From: CAZFQG01 sp964520785 | GTDB lineage: Bacteria; Planctomycetota; Planctomycetia; Pirellulales; Thermoguttaceae | Length of the DNA: 63,522 nt | Assembly: GCA_964520785.1 (NCBI GenBank) | Contig: CAZFQG010000008.1 | Location: 1 to 63,522 of the forward strand | Direction: 5' to 3' | In this document: positions 46,035 through 55,045 of the stretch, in pieces | How positions within the stretch are numbered: position 1 is the first letter of the stretch | How the letters are laid out: every line of letters starts with the position of its first letter | The notes under the pieces: generated by a model | What the model was told of the DNA's origin: nothing | Databases searched by the model: none | What the model saw: the letters and a program-made list of their open reading frames with translations, nothing else | Program-made: the position numbers and the translations under genes

Positions 46035-46774
46035 CTTCCTTCTCGTCTTACCGGCGACTCCGGCGTCTTTCCATCGATCCGGGTCTTTTGCTCCCCGTTC
46101 GCGACGCACTTCACTTCGATCTTCGGCAGAAGGTCGGCGGCGGTCGTGATGGATTCGACCTCCGGGTTCAACCGTCCGGTCACATGGAACTGCTCCGTTC
46201 GACCGATAAGTGTTGGAACGGCGGATGCGCCCTCGGTCGCGTCGATGGCGCAGGAATAGACGATCGAGGGCTGGCCATTGCCGTCGGAATCCGGGGCGCC
46301 GTTGGGGAGGGTTCTTGGAAAGCCCCGGTTGTAATCGCCGGAAGCATTCACCTCGACGAAGACCTTCCAGGTGGAGCCCTCCGGCACCTTGACGAACGTC
46401 CGGAATTCCTTCTTCGGCGTGGGGCCGGTTATCGCGTCGGCAACCGGCGTCGCGAAGGTCGGGGCCCCCTTGGTTCCGGTTTCCTTGTTGTAACGTGCCA
46501 CCCAGTACGGCAGCGAAGTGAGCCGCTCGAACGCCCCCTCCCAGTCACCCTGGCCGGTCCGTCGGGTAATCCAGACCGTGCGGATATGCTCCCCGTCCGG
46601 CGACTCCAGCCATACAACGAATTGCGGGGCGGCTCCGTAGTCCGTCTCATCATAGACGTTCCGGTCGATTTCGAGGTGAAAGGTCAGAAATACATCGCGG
46701 GCGAGCAGCCGGCCGGACGCGATGGCGATGAGGAGGAAAAGCAACGTCAGGATCAAGAGTCGGATTGAGGACAT
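46031..46774 (-). CDS. DUF2271-like exported protein
   Basis: A 247-residue protein. A strong N-terminal hydrophobic segment (SIRLLILTLLFLLIAIASG) acts as signal peptide or anchor. The mature chain has APQFVVWLESPDGEHIRTVW then YWVARYNK, a beta-rich pattern resembling DUF2271, and later KKEFRTFVKVPEGSTWKVF and the NRGFP block. DUF2271 is a predicted periplasmic family of unknown role, often found near flavin-transfer or redox genes, but here its neighbours give no such clue. It is convergent with the GT4 gene and alone on its strand. Confidence 0.72.
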   Translation of the reverse strand: MSSIRLLILTLLFLLIAIASGRLLARDVFLTFHLEIDRNVYDETDYGAAPQFVVWLESPDGEHIRTVWITRRTGQGDWEGAFERLTSLPYWVARYNKETGTKGAPTFATPVADAITGPTPKKEFRTFVKVPEGSTWKVFVEVNASGDYNRGFPRTLPNGAPDSDGNGQPSIVYSCAIDATEGASAVPTLIGRTEQFHVTGRLNPEVESITTAADLLPKIEVKCVANGEQKTRIDGKTPESPVRREGS

Positions 46775-47281
46775 GGTTCACTCGGTGGGATGCATGGTTT
46801 CGGACAATCGTAGCTACCCCTCTAAGCAGTGGATTCGATCGGCCCGGTGGACGCCTTACTTTGAGTCTGGCTACTCCCGCAAAAAAGGCTCTGAATGGGG
46901 TAGTCAGAAACCCCCGAAAGGAGTATCCATGAGAATACTCGCCGGAAAATTCTCTGATGGGAATAAATGGCCCCGTTGGGTGGGGCATGGTGCTTCTCTT
47001 CTTGTGAAAGAACAGTTACAATTACCAGGGTGGATGTGGATCGTTCCGGTTACGACGGATAGGACTATTCTAATTCAGGACGAAGTCGAATGGTAGTTGG
47101 CGGGCCGTTTTGGGGGCCCCCTTTTCGACCAGAGCGGATTACAATGAGAATTGCAGTCCTTTTCCTTGTCCCACGGACCGGAGTTTTTTCGCGCTGATAC
47201 CCCTCCGAATGTTCCTTTTCCGGCAGAGGGGGGCCTGAGCGGGGCCGACGGCGCACGATCCGGTTGAGACAGCCGATTCGC
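46775..47281. other. Intergenic region before the kinase operon
   Basis: About 500 bases between the DUF2271-like start and the Ser/Thr kinase start, both genes reading outward. Apart from the 55-residue frame at 46929-47096 I find no coding evidence. The kinase-operon promoter should lie in the right-hand ~180 bases, but no box pair stands out. Confidence 0.45.
46929..47096 (+). CDS. Possible small protein (55 aa)
   Basis: A short frame with an ideal ribosome binding site: GAAAGGAG, five bases, then ATG at 46929. It encodes 55 residues beginning MRILAGKFSDGNKWPRWVGH and ending DEVEW, with four tryptophans. It is not membrane-spanning. No homologue is known to me. It lies in the gap between the DUF2271-like gene and the Ser/Thr kinase, so it could also be a chance frame; the Shine-Dalgarno is what supports it. 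Confidence 0.42.
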   Translation: MRILAGKFSDGNKWPRWVGHGASLLVKEQLQLPGWMWIVPVTTDRTILIQDEVEW

Positions 47282-49774
47282 ATGGCCAAAATTACCGTCG
47301 ATACTTTTCTCGAATACCTGCAGCGGAGCGATCTCCTCGCGCCGAATAAGTTGGAAGGGATTCGCGATCTGGCGCTGGGTTTCGACGACGCCACGGAGTT
47401 TGCGCGTCTCTTGAGCAAGCGCGAGATCATCTCGCGGTGGCAAGCCGCCCAGCTCCTGGCCGGCCGGACGCAATTGCATTTGGGGCACTACAAGCTGTTG
47501 GAGCGCCTCGGCCGCGGGGGAATGGGCAATGTCTTCCTTGCGGAACATACGACCATGAATCGCCGTGTCGCGTTGAAGGTCGTTTCGCATAAGGGGGACG
47601 ACACCGCCGCCGCGGACCAGCTCCGCGGCGAAGCCCGTGCCATCGGCCTGCTCGACCACCCCAACATCATTCAGGCGTACGACGTCGACAACGAGGGGGA
47701 CCGATTCTTTATCGTCATGGAATACGTCCCGGGGCGGGACTTGAACGCAATGGTCATGGACGAGGGGCCGCTCCCCATGGAGAGGGCCGTCGACTATATC
47801 CGTCAGGCGGCGGAGGGGCTGGCCCACGCTCACGAGCGAGGGATGATCCACTGCGATATCAAACCGTCGAACCTGCTCGTCGACGCCAACGGCACCGTCA
47901 AAATCCTGGACCTGGGCGTTGCCCGTTTGTCGGACGAGGAAGAATCGGACGACGACTCCGAAATACGGCGTGCGCTGGGCGGAACGATCGACTACCAGGC
48001 CCCCGAGCATGCCCGGGACGCGGCGGACTTCGACCGGCGCGCGGACATCTACTCTCTCGGCTGCACGCTCTATTGCCTGCTGGCGGGTCATCCTCCGTTT
48101 CCCTCCGGAAGCCAAACGAAACGGATTTTGCAGCACCAGACGGAACCCCCTCCCGACTTGAGGAGCATCCGCCCGGATATCCCGGAAGACCTCAACGCGA
48201 TATGCATGAAGATGCTCGCGAAGAATCCGGATGACCGGTACCAGAGCGCCGGGGAGGTGGCTGAGGTCCTCGCGGCGTGGACCCCGCCGGAAACGCTCGA
48301 TTCCGCACAGGGCGACCCGCGGGACGAGGTTTTGGAAGAAGCGCTCGGGTTGAATCGTCTGGAACTGAACACGTTTCAGGAACCACTCGAATCATCGGCC
48401 GTACGGCGCCGCAAACAGACGAACACGTTGGCGCACCTTTGGATCGCCGCCACTTTCGTCCTCTCTGTCGTCCTGTTCTTGATCATTCTCATCCTCTCCA
48501 GCCCGGACGTGAATCAGACGGAACTCGCTCGTCCGATTCCGATTAATCGCGACGGAGGAGAACGGGTGCAAACGAATGCGGATACTGTCACGAGTCCTCC
48601 GGATTCGGTCGCGCCGCCCGACGCACCGGTTGGCCCGGGCGATGACCAAGCCTCCACGCCGGCCGAGACGGTTGTACCTGGCGACCCCGCCGACATTACC
48701 GGCGTACCCCCCGCGCCTGCCCAGGAGGCCTCGGCACCACCAACCGGGCCCTTCGAGGCGGCAGAGGGCTCAGCAGCCGGCGCAGCATCCGCGGAGCCCG
48801 CCGCGGAACCGGGCCCGGTCGAGCCCCCGAAACCGGTGGAAGAGCCGCCGAAGCCGGAACCCCCTCCCAAGCCGATTCCGGTTTTCGCGACGTTCCCCGA
48901 AGTCATATCCTTACCACCCGCCGACGCCGCCGGTCAATGGCACTTCATCGGCGCTCTGGAAGGCCCGGTGGAAGCCCCGCTCGCGGTGGAGTTGCTCGGC
49001 GGGACGTTCGAAGTCCGGCCGAAGAGTTCGTCGCAAACCCGTACGCAACGCGTGGAATTCGTGTTGAAGGAAACGACGCCGGGAGAGACTTGGACGATCG
49101 AATCGAACGGCACGCCGATCGCGACACTGGAGCGGGATACCAACCGGTTGGTGTATCGATGGGAGTCGACTGATCCCGAGAATGGGCCGGAGTTGCTCCA
49201 GTACACGGTGTTGCGACTCCTCTGCGGCGAGGAAACACGAGACCTGACACTGACCCGGCCGGTCGAAATTCCTCCGCTGACCGGAAACTTCAACGACACG
49301 GAGAACGGTCTGCTGCGGCGTCCACTTCCGGAACTCCCCATTCGGGACGCGAATTCCTTCCGAGTCGCCTTCACCGAGATCGTCGGCCCAACCGGGGCCG
49401 TTTCACTCAAGGATATTCCACCCCTCTCGCCTACCGACAACAGGCAGACCTTCGAAGGACCGGAACTCAGCGCCGCCTCCATCGAGCTGACCTTTATACT
49501 CTCGGCAAGCCGCGACTCCGTGAACCTGCAAGCGAAATACTCTCTTCACGGGGGAGGCAAACCGGCGTATATCTCGCGGAAGCAGTTGCTTACGCTGCAA
49601 GGGCTGGCCGCCGCCCCGGCGTATGGCAGGGCGTCGGAGGGGGCGAGGGAGGTATTGACCCTGGCGGAGGCATTCGCGCAGACCGGTAGGGTACACTTCC
49701 GTGCCTATCGCGAAGTGGGAGACATGCAAATAGACGTAATCGTTACGAAGGATCCGCCTCCGGACGCCGAATGA
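47282..49774 (+). CDS. Membrane Ser/Thr protein kinase, planctomycete type
   Basis: An 830-residue Hanks-type kinase. The ATG at 47282 begins MAKITVDTFLEYLQRSDLL, the N-terminal helical module seen on many planctomycete kinases (~1-65). The kinase domain spans ~70-345: RLGRGGMGNVF (P-loop), ALKVVSH (Lys), catalytic loop HCDIKPSN with Asp, ILDLGVA (DFG changed to DLG), and GTIDYQAPEH. The catalytic loop has Cys in place of the usual Arg, a non-RD kinase. One transmembrane helix lies at ~384-405 (LWIAATFVLSVVLFLIILIL), followed by a Pro/Ala/Glu-rich linker and a ~270-residue extracytoplasmic beta-rich sensor region. The stop overlaps the next gene's start (ATGA). Confidence 0.93.
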   Translation: MAKITVDTFLEYLQRSDLLAPNKLEGIRDLALGFDDATEFARLLSKREIISRWQAAQLLAGRTQLHLGHYKLLERLGRGGMGNVFLAEHTTMNRRVALKVVSHKGDDTAAADQLRGEARAIGLLDHPNIIQAYDVDNEGDRFFIVMEYVPGRDLNAMVMDEGPLPMERAVDYIRQAAEGLAHAHERGMIHCDIKPSNLLVDANGTVKILDLGVARLSDEEESDDDSEIRRALGGTIDYQAPEHARDAADFDRRADIYSLGCTLYCLLAGHPPFPSGSQTKRILQHQTEPPPDLRSIRPDIPEDLNAICMKMLAKNPDDRYQSAGEVAEVLAAWTPPETLDSAQGDPRDEVLEEALGLNRLELNTFQEPLESSAVRRRKQTNTLAHLWIAATFVLSVVLFLIILILSSPDVNQTELARPIPINRDGGERVQTNADTVTSPPDSVAPPDAPVGPGDDQASTPAETVVPGDPADITGVPPAPAQEASAPPTGPFEAAEGSAAGAASAEPAAEPGPVEPPKPVEEPPKPEPPPKPIPVFATFPEVISLPPADAAGQWHFIGALEGPVEAPLAVELLGGTFEVRPKSSSQTRTQRVEFVLKETTPGETWTIESNGTPIATLERDTNRLVYRWESTDPENGPELLQYTVLRLLCGEETRDLTLTRPVEIPPLTGNFNDTENGLLRRPLPELPIRDANSFRVAFTEIVGPTGAVSLKDIPPLSPTDNRQTFEGPELSAASIELTFILSASRDSVNLQAKYSLHGGGKPAYISRKQLLTLQGLAAAPAYGRASEGAREVLTLAEAFAQTGRVHFRAYREVGDMQIDVIVTKDPPPDAE

Positions 49775-51324
49775 ACGCACTGCCGGCATTTCTTTCTCGA
49801 CACCGCGATTCGATCATCCGGGCCCTTGCACGCAAGGCGGCCTCGTGGGATACGGATGACGGACGCGAACAAGCCCGCGCCGCGAATGTCCTTTTCCAAA
49901 CGGCCCTGGCCTGCGCTACGGAGCGAAATCGGACCCCGGCCATCGCTTGGGCTTCGACGCTGCGGAACCGCTCCGGGCAATCGCGCAAGTATTCGCACGC
50001 GCTACGCGCCGTCCAGGAGCTGGAGCGGGCATGCCGGGTCGCGGTCCTCGCCGATAGTAGTTCGGCTCGCGGCATCGCGGAGCTTCTGGACGAACTGGCG
50101 GAAACGGCCGACTTGATGCGGCTGGGGGCAGCGGTCGTCTGGTTCTCCGGAAGGACGAACGCCGCGAAAGCGGCGACCGAGGCGAATGCCCGAAAGATGG
50201 CCATTCTGGAGTCGTCACTCGACCCGATCGTTACGATCGATCACCGGGGGGTAATCACCGAATTCAACCGCGCGGCGGAACAGGTTTTCAAACGACCAAG
50301 GTCCGAGGTTATTGGAACCACGCCTTCGGAGATACTATTTCCCCCCACGAAGATCGAGGGGTATCAAGACCGGATCGACCGGTATCTGAACGTGGGAGAG
50401 GGCTCGCTCTTGGGAAAGCGCTCCGAAGTGACCGCGGTCCGAGCGGACGGAACCGTCTTTCCCGCCGAAATGGCGATGATGATCGGCAGCGAAAATGATC
50501 TTCCGGTCATTACCTTCTTTATCCGCGACATCAGCCGCCAGAAGAAGGCCGAGGCGGAGCGCGAGCGGAGTCGGCGCGAACTGGAACGATCGAACCGGGA
50601 ACTGGAGCAGTTCGCCTACGTCGCCTCGCATGATCTTCAAGAACCGTTGCGGAAAATCCGCACCTTCGGCGAGCGACTGGAGAAAAACTGCGCGGCCGAC
50701 CTGGATGAGACTGGAAAAGATTGCCTGGCGCGGATGATGAACGCGAGTGTCCGAATGAACACGCTCATTTCCGACCTTCTGGCGCTCTCACGAGTCTCGA
50801 CCCGGGGACAGACGTTTCAACCGGTCGACTTGTCCGCCGTCGCTAAGGAGGTCGTCTGCGATTTGGAGGTCCTTATCGAACAGAAGAACGCGAAAGTCGA
50901 GATCGGGCCGTTGCCGCGGATCGAGGCTGATCGGCTCCAGATGCGGCAGCTCTTCCAAAACCTCCTCGGTAACGCGATCAAGTTCGGCCGCGAGAACGTA
51001 CCCAACGAAATCCGTGTACGTGGAGAACTCCTGCGGCAGAAGGTCCGTCGCGGAAAACGGGTCGTTCAGGAAGAGGAATGCCGAATCACGTTTGAAGACA
51101 CCGGCATCGGTTTCGAGGAAAAATACCTCGACCGTATTTTTTCCGTCTTCCAGCGTTTGCATCCCCGGGACGTCTATGAAGGAAATGGTGTGGGGCTGGC
51201 GATTTGTCGCCGGGTCGTGGAACGGCACGGAGGACGGATTAGTGCGCGGAGTACTCCCGGATCGGGATCGGTCTTCGAGGTGGCTTTACCCTTCAAACAC
51301 CCTCCTGATGGGGCATGCGATTGA
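49771..51324 (+). CDS. PAS-domain sensor histidine kinase
   Basis: A 517-residue cytoplasmic histidine kinase, translationally coupled to the Ser/Thr kinase (ATGA overlap). Residues 1-140 are a helical region I cannot name. A PAS domain follows (SSLDPIVTIDHRGVITEFN, ~143-265), then HisKA with the phospho-accepting His in YVASHDLQEPLRKIR (~285), and an HATPase_c domain (~375-517) with NAIKFG (N box), DTGIGFE (G1) and GNGVGLAIC (G2). There is no transmembrane segment, so it senses a cytoplasmic signal or a protein partner. No response regulator is encoded next to it. Co-expression with a transmembrane Ser/Thr kinase is the notable point. Confidence 0.92.
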   Translation: MNALPAFLSRHRDSIIRALARKAASWDTDDGREQARAANVLFQTALACATERNRTPAIAWASTLRNRSGQSRKYSHALRAVQELERACRVAVLADSSSARGIAELLDELAETADLMRLGAAVVWFSGRTNAAKAATEANARKMAILESSLDPIVTIDHRGVITEFNRAAEQVFKRPRSEVIGTTPSEILFPPTKIEGYQDRIDRYLNVGEGSLLGKRSEVTAVRADGTVFPAEMAMMIGSENDLPVITFFIRDISRQKKAEAERERSRRELERSNRELEQFAYVASHDLQEPLRKIRTFGERLEKNCAADLDETGKDCLARMMNASVRMNTLISDLLALSRVSTRGQTFQPVDLSAVAKEVVCDLEVLIEQKNAKVEIGPLPRIEADRLQMRQLFQNLLGNAIKFGRENVPNEIRVRGELLRQKVRRGKRVVQEEECRITFEDTGIGFEEKYLDRIFSVFQRLHPRDVYEGNGVGLAICRRVVERHGGRISARSTPGSGSVFEVALPFKHPPDGACD

Positions 51325-51744
51325 CGTCTTTTCATTCACCACCCGGTGAAACGGCCAAAAAGGCGCGTTCCTTTACGAAAAACGAATCTAATCGCTTTAA
51401 TACGATTATCTCACACTATTGACAAGACAGGCCGTTCTGAAAGAATAGAAAAGAGGGCGCTGGCTTGACGCGCTGTAAACGATGGCGTGGGGAGTTTTTA
51501 AGACTCGGACGCTTCGTCGTTTGCGAAAAGACGCAACATCATTTGTGGGTTGTGTTGAAATTACTACACACCTTCGGGCGCTCGGATTGCCCCTTCCACT
51601 GCGTGTGTGCGTCTTAAGTCTTTTGTGGATTAGGTTTTAGGGAAAACAATCTCGGAACCCCCCACAACGGCACCGGAAGTGCATGTTGTTGCGGTCCGGA
51701 GCGTACGATCAGCCTCTTTTCTTTGCCTTTTCGAGGAACGCATA
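51325..51744 (+). other. Long leader region upstream of rpoD
   Basis: About 420 bases between the histidine kinase stop and the rpoD start, AT-richer at its left. It holds the promoter candidate at 51419-51447 and, from there, a leader of nearly 300 bases. I see no coding frame and no convincing terminator for the kinase operon. A long 5' leader before a primary sigma factor leaves room for post-transcriptional control, but I do not identify a known riboswitch or small RNA. Confidence 0.45.
51419..51447 (+). promoter_or_regulatory. Sigma70-type promoter upstream of rpoD
   Basis: A perfect TTGACA at 51419-51424 is followed after 16-17 bases by AAGAAT/AGAATA (51441-51447), a moderate -10 match. 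Confidence 0.42.
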
Positions 51745-53376
51745 GTGCCCAACACGCTTGACGATCACGATCCCCAAGTCCTTTACGGAGAAAGCGGCGG
51801 CGGTTTCAGCGGGATGGAGGATACGCTGGACCACGATCTGGAACACCTCGGCGGTTATGAGATCGAGTCCGACGAAATCGACCCCATGGACGAGGTCGCG
51901 GACCACGACCTAGGTGCTGCTTTTTCAAGTAGCAACCACTCCCAGATCGACGATCCGGTGCGGATTTACCTCATGCAAATGGGTGAAATACCTCTACTTA
52001 GTAGGAGGGAGGAGATTGCGGCTGCCCGGCGTATCGAACGCGCAAGGCTCCGGTTTCGCAATGGGATGATGGCGACGGATTTCATTTTGCATGCCGCCGT
52101 CGATCTCCTCGAACGAATCTACGCGGGCAAGCTTCGTCTGGACCGCACGATCGAGGTCTCGGTCACGAATCTCCGTCGTAAGCGCCGGATTATCAAGCTG
52201 TTGGGGCCGAATTTGGCCACATTGAAGCACCTGCTCGAGCGGAACCGCGAGGATTTTCGCGTCATGATGAGTAAGGGTGCCACCCGAGTGGAGCGATCCG
52301 CCGCGCGACTCCGGCTCATTCGACGCCGCACGAAGGCCGTACGCCTCGTGGAGGAATTCGGTTTGCGGATTCAGCGCCTTCAACCGTTGCTGAAGAAAAT
52401 CGAAGAGATTTCTCAACGGATGAATGAGCTTCTGCGGCAGTTGGCCGAGTTGCAGCAGGGGGACGACAGGGACCAGCGGCGAGAAAAGGAAATCCGCCGG
52501 GAACTCCGCTATTTGATGAACATCACGCTGGAGAGCCCTTCCACCTTGCGGTGTCGCATCAAGAACAACAACCTCCTCAAAGAGGAGTACGAGGCCGCGC
52601 GGCGAACCCTCTCCGCCGGCAACCTCCGGCTGGTCGTTTCCATCGCGAAGCGCTACCGCAATCGCGGTTTGAGCTTTCTCGACCTCATCCAAGAGGGCAA
52701 CACGGGGCTCATGAGGGCGGTAGAGAAGTTCGAATACCGAAGGGGTTACAAGTTTTCCACCTACGCCACGTGGTGGATTCGCCAGGCCATCACGCGCGCC
52801 ATTGCCGATCAGAGCCGGACGATCCGCGTTCCCGTCCACATGATCGAGACGATGAGCCGGGTCCGTACGGCCACGCAAGACCTGACGCAGGTCCAGGGCC
52901 GCCGTCCGAACGTGGAAGAAATGGCCAATGCCGCCGGTCTGACCGTGGACGAGGCTGACTGCGCTCTGAAGATGGGTCACCACCCGCTCTCGCTCGATCA
53001 GCCGGTCAGCGACCACGACGACAGCTACTTCGGCGAGTTTCTCCAAGACTACCGCGAAGAGGACCCCCTTTACGATATGAACCGCGACCTTCTGAAGTCC
53101 CGCATCGCCACCGTTCTGAGCGGTTTGAACTACCGCGAACGCGAGATCATTCGGCTCCGCTACGGACTCGCCGACGGCTATGCGTACACGCTGGAGGAAG
53201 TGGGCAAAATCTTCTCCGTCACCCGCGAACGCGTCCGCCAGATCGAGGCGAAGGCGGTCCGGAAGCTTCAACACCCGGTTCGGTCGAAGAAACTCTCCGG
53301 TTTTCTGGATCGGGCGACCCTCGCCGCGATGGCTCCCGAGGCGACCACCGAAGGGGGCACGCTGGAAACCGTTTAG
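51745..53376 (+). CDS. rpoD: RNA polymerase primary sigma factor RpoD/SigA
   Basis: The housekeeping sigma factor (543 residues). I choose the GTG at 51745, behind GAGGAACG; a frame 22 codons longer begins with an unlikely hydrophobic stretch. An acidic, poorly conserved region 1.1 covers the first ~70 residues. Region 1.2 reads DDPVRIYLMQMGEIPLLSRREE. Region 2 has GNLRLVVSIAKRYRNRGLSF, LDLIQEGNTGLMRAVEKF and YKFSTYATWWIRQAI (-10 recognition, melting). Region 3 covers RVPVHMIETMSRV. Region 4 ends with the helix-turn-helix VTRERVRQIEAKAVRKLQHP (-35 recognition). A charged non-conserved insert between 1.2 and 2, about 170 residues, fits group 1 sigmas. Confidence 0.97.
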   Translation: MPNTLDDHDPQVLYGESGGGFSGMEDTLDHDLEHLGGYEIESDEIDPMDEVADHDLGAAFSSSNHSQIDDPVRIYLMQMGEIPLLSRREEIAAARRIERARLRFRNGMMATDFILHAAVDLLERIYAGKLRLDRTIEVSVTNLRRKRRIIKLLGPNLATLKHLLERNREDFRVMMSKGATRVERSAARLRLIRRRTKAVRLVEEFGLRIQRLQPLLKKIEEISQRMNELLRQLAELQQGDDRDQRREKEIRRELRYLMNITLESPSTLRCRIKNNNLLKEEYEAARRTLSAGNLRLVVSIAKRYRNRGLSFLDLIQEGNTGLMRAVEKFEYRRGYKFSTYATWWIRQAITRAIADQSRTIRVPVHMIETMSRVRTATQDLTQVQGRRPNVEEMANAAGLTVDEADCALKMGHHPLSLDQPVSDHDDSYFGEFLQDYREEDPLYDMNRDLLKSRIATVLSGLNYREREIIRLRYGLADGYAYTLEEVGKIFSVTRERVRQIEAKAVRKLQHPVRSKKLSGFLDRATLAAMAPEATTEGGTLETV

Positions 53377-53447
53377 CGACTCTTTATAATGGGGGGACGT
53401 TCAACCGGCCGTCTGACCGTTCGTGCCGCAGTTTGAAAGTCCCGCCC

Positions 53448-54296
53448 ATGACCCAGCTTATCCAAAGCATTTCCGAAATCCGCCGGTCGGTGAAGGCGTT
53501 CCGCGAAAAGGGCCTTCGCATCGGCCTGGTTCCCACGATGGGGGCCCTCCATGAAGGCCATCTGAGCCTCGTCCGCCAGTCCCTGGAAGAGACCGACCGG
53601 ACGTTCGTGTCGATCTTCGTCAACCCGACCCAGTTCGGACCGAACGAGGACCTCGACGCATATCCCCGGACTCTGGAGGCGGATATGGAGGCGCTCTCGC
53701 GATGCGGAGCCCACGCGGCATTCGTCCCCTCGGCCGACGAAATCTACTCGCGCGACTCGCAAACGTGGGTCACGGTCGAAGGGGTCGCGAGGCCGCTGGA
53801 GGGGGAATACCGGCCGACCCATTTCCGCGGCGTCGCCACGATCGTCCTCAAGCTCTTCAACATCGTCTCCCCGGATGCCGCCTATTTCGGCCAGAAGGAC
53901 TACCAGCAGGCCCTGGTCATTGCCCGGATGGTCGGTGACTTGAACGTTCCGGTGGAGATTCGCGTCTGTCCCATCGTCCGCGAGCCGGACGGGCTGGCGA
54001 TGAGTTCCCGCAATGTCTATCTTTCCCCGAGCGAGCGGCAACAGGCACTCGTCCTTTCGAGGAGCCTTGCCGCGGCGGAGGGGATGATCCGAGGGGGCGA
54101 AACCGGCGTGGAGCGGATCGAAACGCAGATGCTCCGAATCCTCCGGACGGCGCCGGACGCGGACGTCGACTACATCGCCATTTGCGATCCCCGGACGTTG
54201 GAGGCGGTCAAGACGGTGCAAGGCCGCGTCGTCGCCCTGCTGGCGGTACGGATCGGGTCGACACGGCTCATCGACAATAGGGTGATCGAACCGTGA
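53448..54296 (+). CDS. panC: Pantothenate synthetase
   Basis: A 282-residue cytoplasmic enzyme joining pantoate and beta-alanine with ATP to give pantothenate, the CoA precursor. I start at the ATG at 53448; an in-frame TTG five codons earlier is less likely. Signature blocks are VPTMGALHEGHLSLV with the HxGH adenylate-forming motif, VSIFVNPTQFGPNEDL, FGQKDYQQALVI, and MSSRNVYLSPSER with the KMSKS-like equivalent. The length is typical. It follows rpoD closely, with a TATAAT at 53385-53390 that could be a promoter element. The stop overlaps the next gene (GTGA), so panC and the methyltransferase are coupled. Confidence 0.97.
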   Translation: MTQLIQSISEIRRSVKAFREKGLRIGLVPTMGALHEGHLSLVRQSLEETDRTFVSIFVNPTQFGPNEDLDAYPRTLEADMEALSRCGAHAAFVPSADEIYSRDSQTWVTVEGVARPLEGEYRPTHFRGVATIVLKLFNIVSPDAAYFGQKDYQQALVIARMVGDLNVPVEIRVCPIVREPDGLAMSSRNVYLSPSERQQALVLSRSLAAAEGMIRGGETGVERIETQMLRILRTAPDADVDYIAICDPRTLEAVKTVQGRVVALLAVRIGSTRLIDNRVIEP

Positions 54297-54796
54297 CGCA
54301 GCCCTTCGTTCACGAGCGGCACAAGGCCCCGACGCCGCTGGAGCAGCCGCGAGAACTAATTGTCGCGTGCCCTCCGCTGCGGAGCAACATTAATCTTTCG
54401 CGGATCGCCCGGGCGGCCGGTTGCTGGGGCGTTCGGCGGCTGGTCTGTTGCGGCACGGCGAGGATCGTCCGGAAGATTGCCCGAGATGCCGCCGAGGCGC
54501 TCGATCTGGAGGTTCACCGGACACTGGCTCCGGTCTTGCGGAGGCTCCGCGAGGAGGGCTACGAACTGGTAGGCCTGGAACAAACGACCAATTCGACGTC
54601 CATTTTCGAATTCTCCTTCCACCGCCGCACGGTCCTGGTCATCGGCAACGAGCGTCTGGGGATCGAAGAGCCGATCCTGGCGATGATGGACCGGGTCGTG
54701 GAAATCCCCGTCTATGGAACGCCCTACAGCCACAACGCCGCCTCCTCGGCCATCATGGCCATGTACGAGTACTGCCGCCAGTTTCCGGCGGGTTGA
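54293..54796 (+). CDS. SpoU/TrmH-family RNA 2'-O-methyltransferase
   Basis: A 167-residue SPOUT-class methyltransferase that adds a methyl to ribose 2'-OH in tRNA or rRNA, using SAM. The GTG start overlaps the panC stop. Conserved blocks are PPLRSNINLSRIARAAGCWG, the knot motif VIGNERLGIEEPIL, and the C-terminal IPVYGTPYSHNAASSAIMAM, which carries the SAM-binding residues. The single-domain size fits TrmL/TrmH-type members. The target nucleotide is not clear from sequence. A strong hairpin follows the stop. Confidence 0.88.
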   Translation: MTQPFVHERHKAPTPLEQPRELIVACPPLRSNINLSRIARAAGCWGVRRLVCCGTARIVRKIARDAAEALDLEVHRTLAPVLRRLREEGYELVGLEQTTNSTSIFEFSFHRRTVLVIGNERLGIEEPILAMMDRVVEIPVYGTPYSHNAASSAIMAMYEYCRQFPAG

Positions 54797-54831
54797 AGGG
54801 GAGACGTGCTTCCTCCCCTCCCCCGCCGGCA

Positions 54832-54862
54832 GCGCCGGCCGATAAGGGCCGGCGCGTGTTTC
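54832..54862 (+). terminator. Rho-independent terminator after the panC operon
   Basis: Nine-base perfect arms GCGCCGGCC (54832-54840) and GGCCGGCGC (54847-54855) flank a six-base loop, GATAAG, followed by GTGTTTC. It lies 36 bases after the methyltransferase stop. The T-tract is short, but the stem is the most stable one I saw. Confidence 0.58.
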
Positions 54863-54966
54863 CGGTGAGTCGGCGGGCCCCTCTCGTATTCCACTCACCG
54901 CAAGAACTTACAGCCGATCGGGGCGGGAAGTTTGGTTTAACGACGCGTATCTCACGCGCAAATCGC

Positions 54967-54994
54967 TTGCAATGCTGCTGCCTGATGCTATGCT
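54967..54994 (+). promoter_or_regulatory. Sigma70-type promoter of the GH130 gene
   Basis: TTGCAA (54967-54972) and TATGCT (54989-54994) are 16 bases apart, about 50 bases before the GH130 start at 55046. Confidence 0.45.
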
Positions 54995-55045
54995 CTAGCC
55001 TTGCTTCATCGAGATATCATCACCGTCAGCCGTGGAAACGGATAA

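Noticed and set aside
51994..53274. Minus-strand frame of 426 codons inside rpoD
   Set aside because: Shadow of a fully conserved sigma-factor gene.
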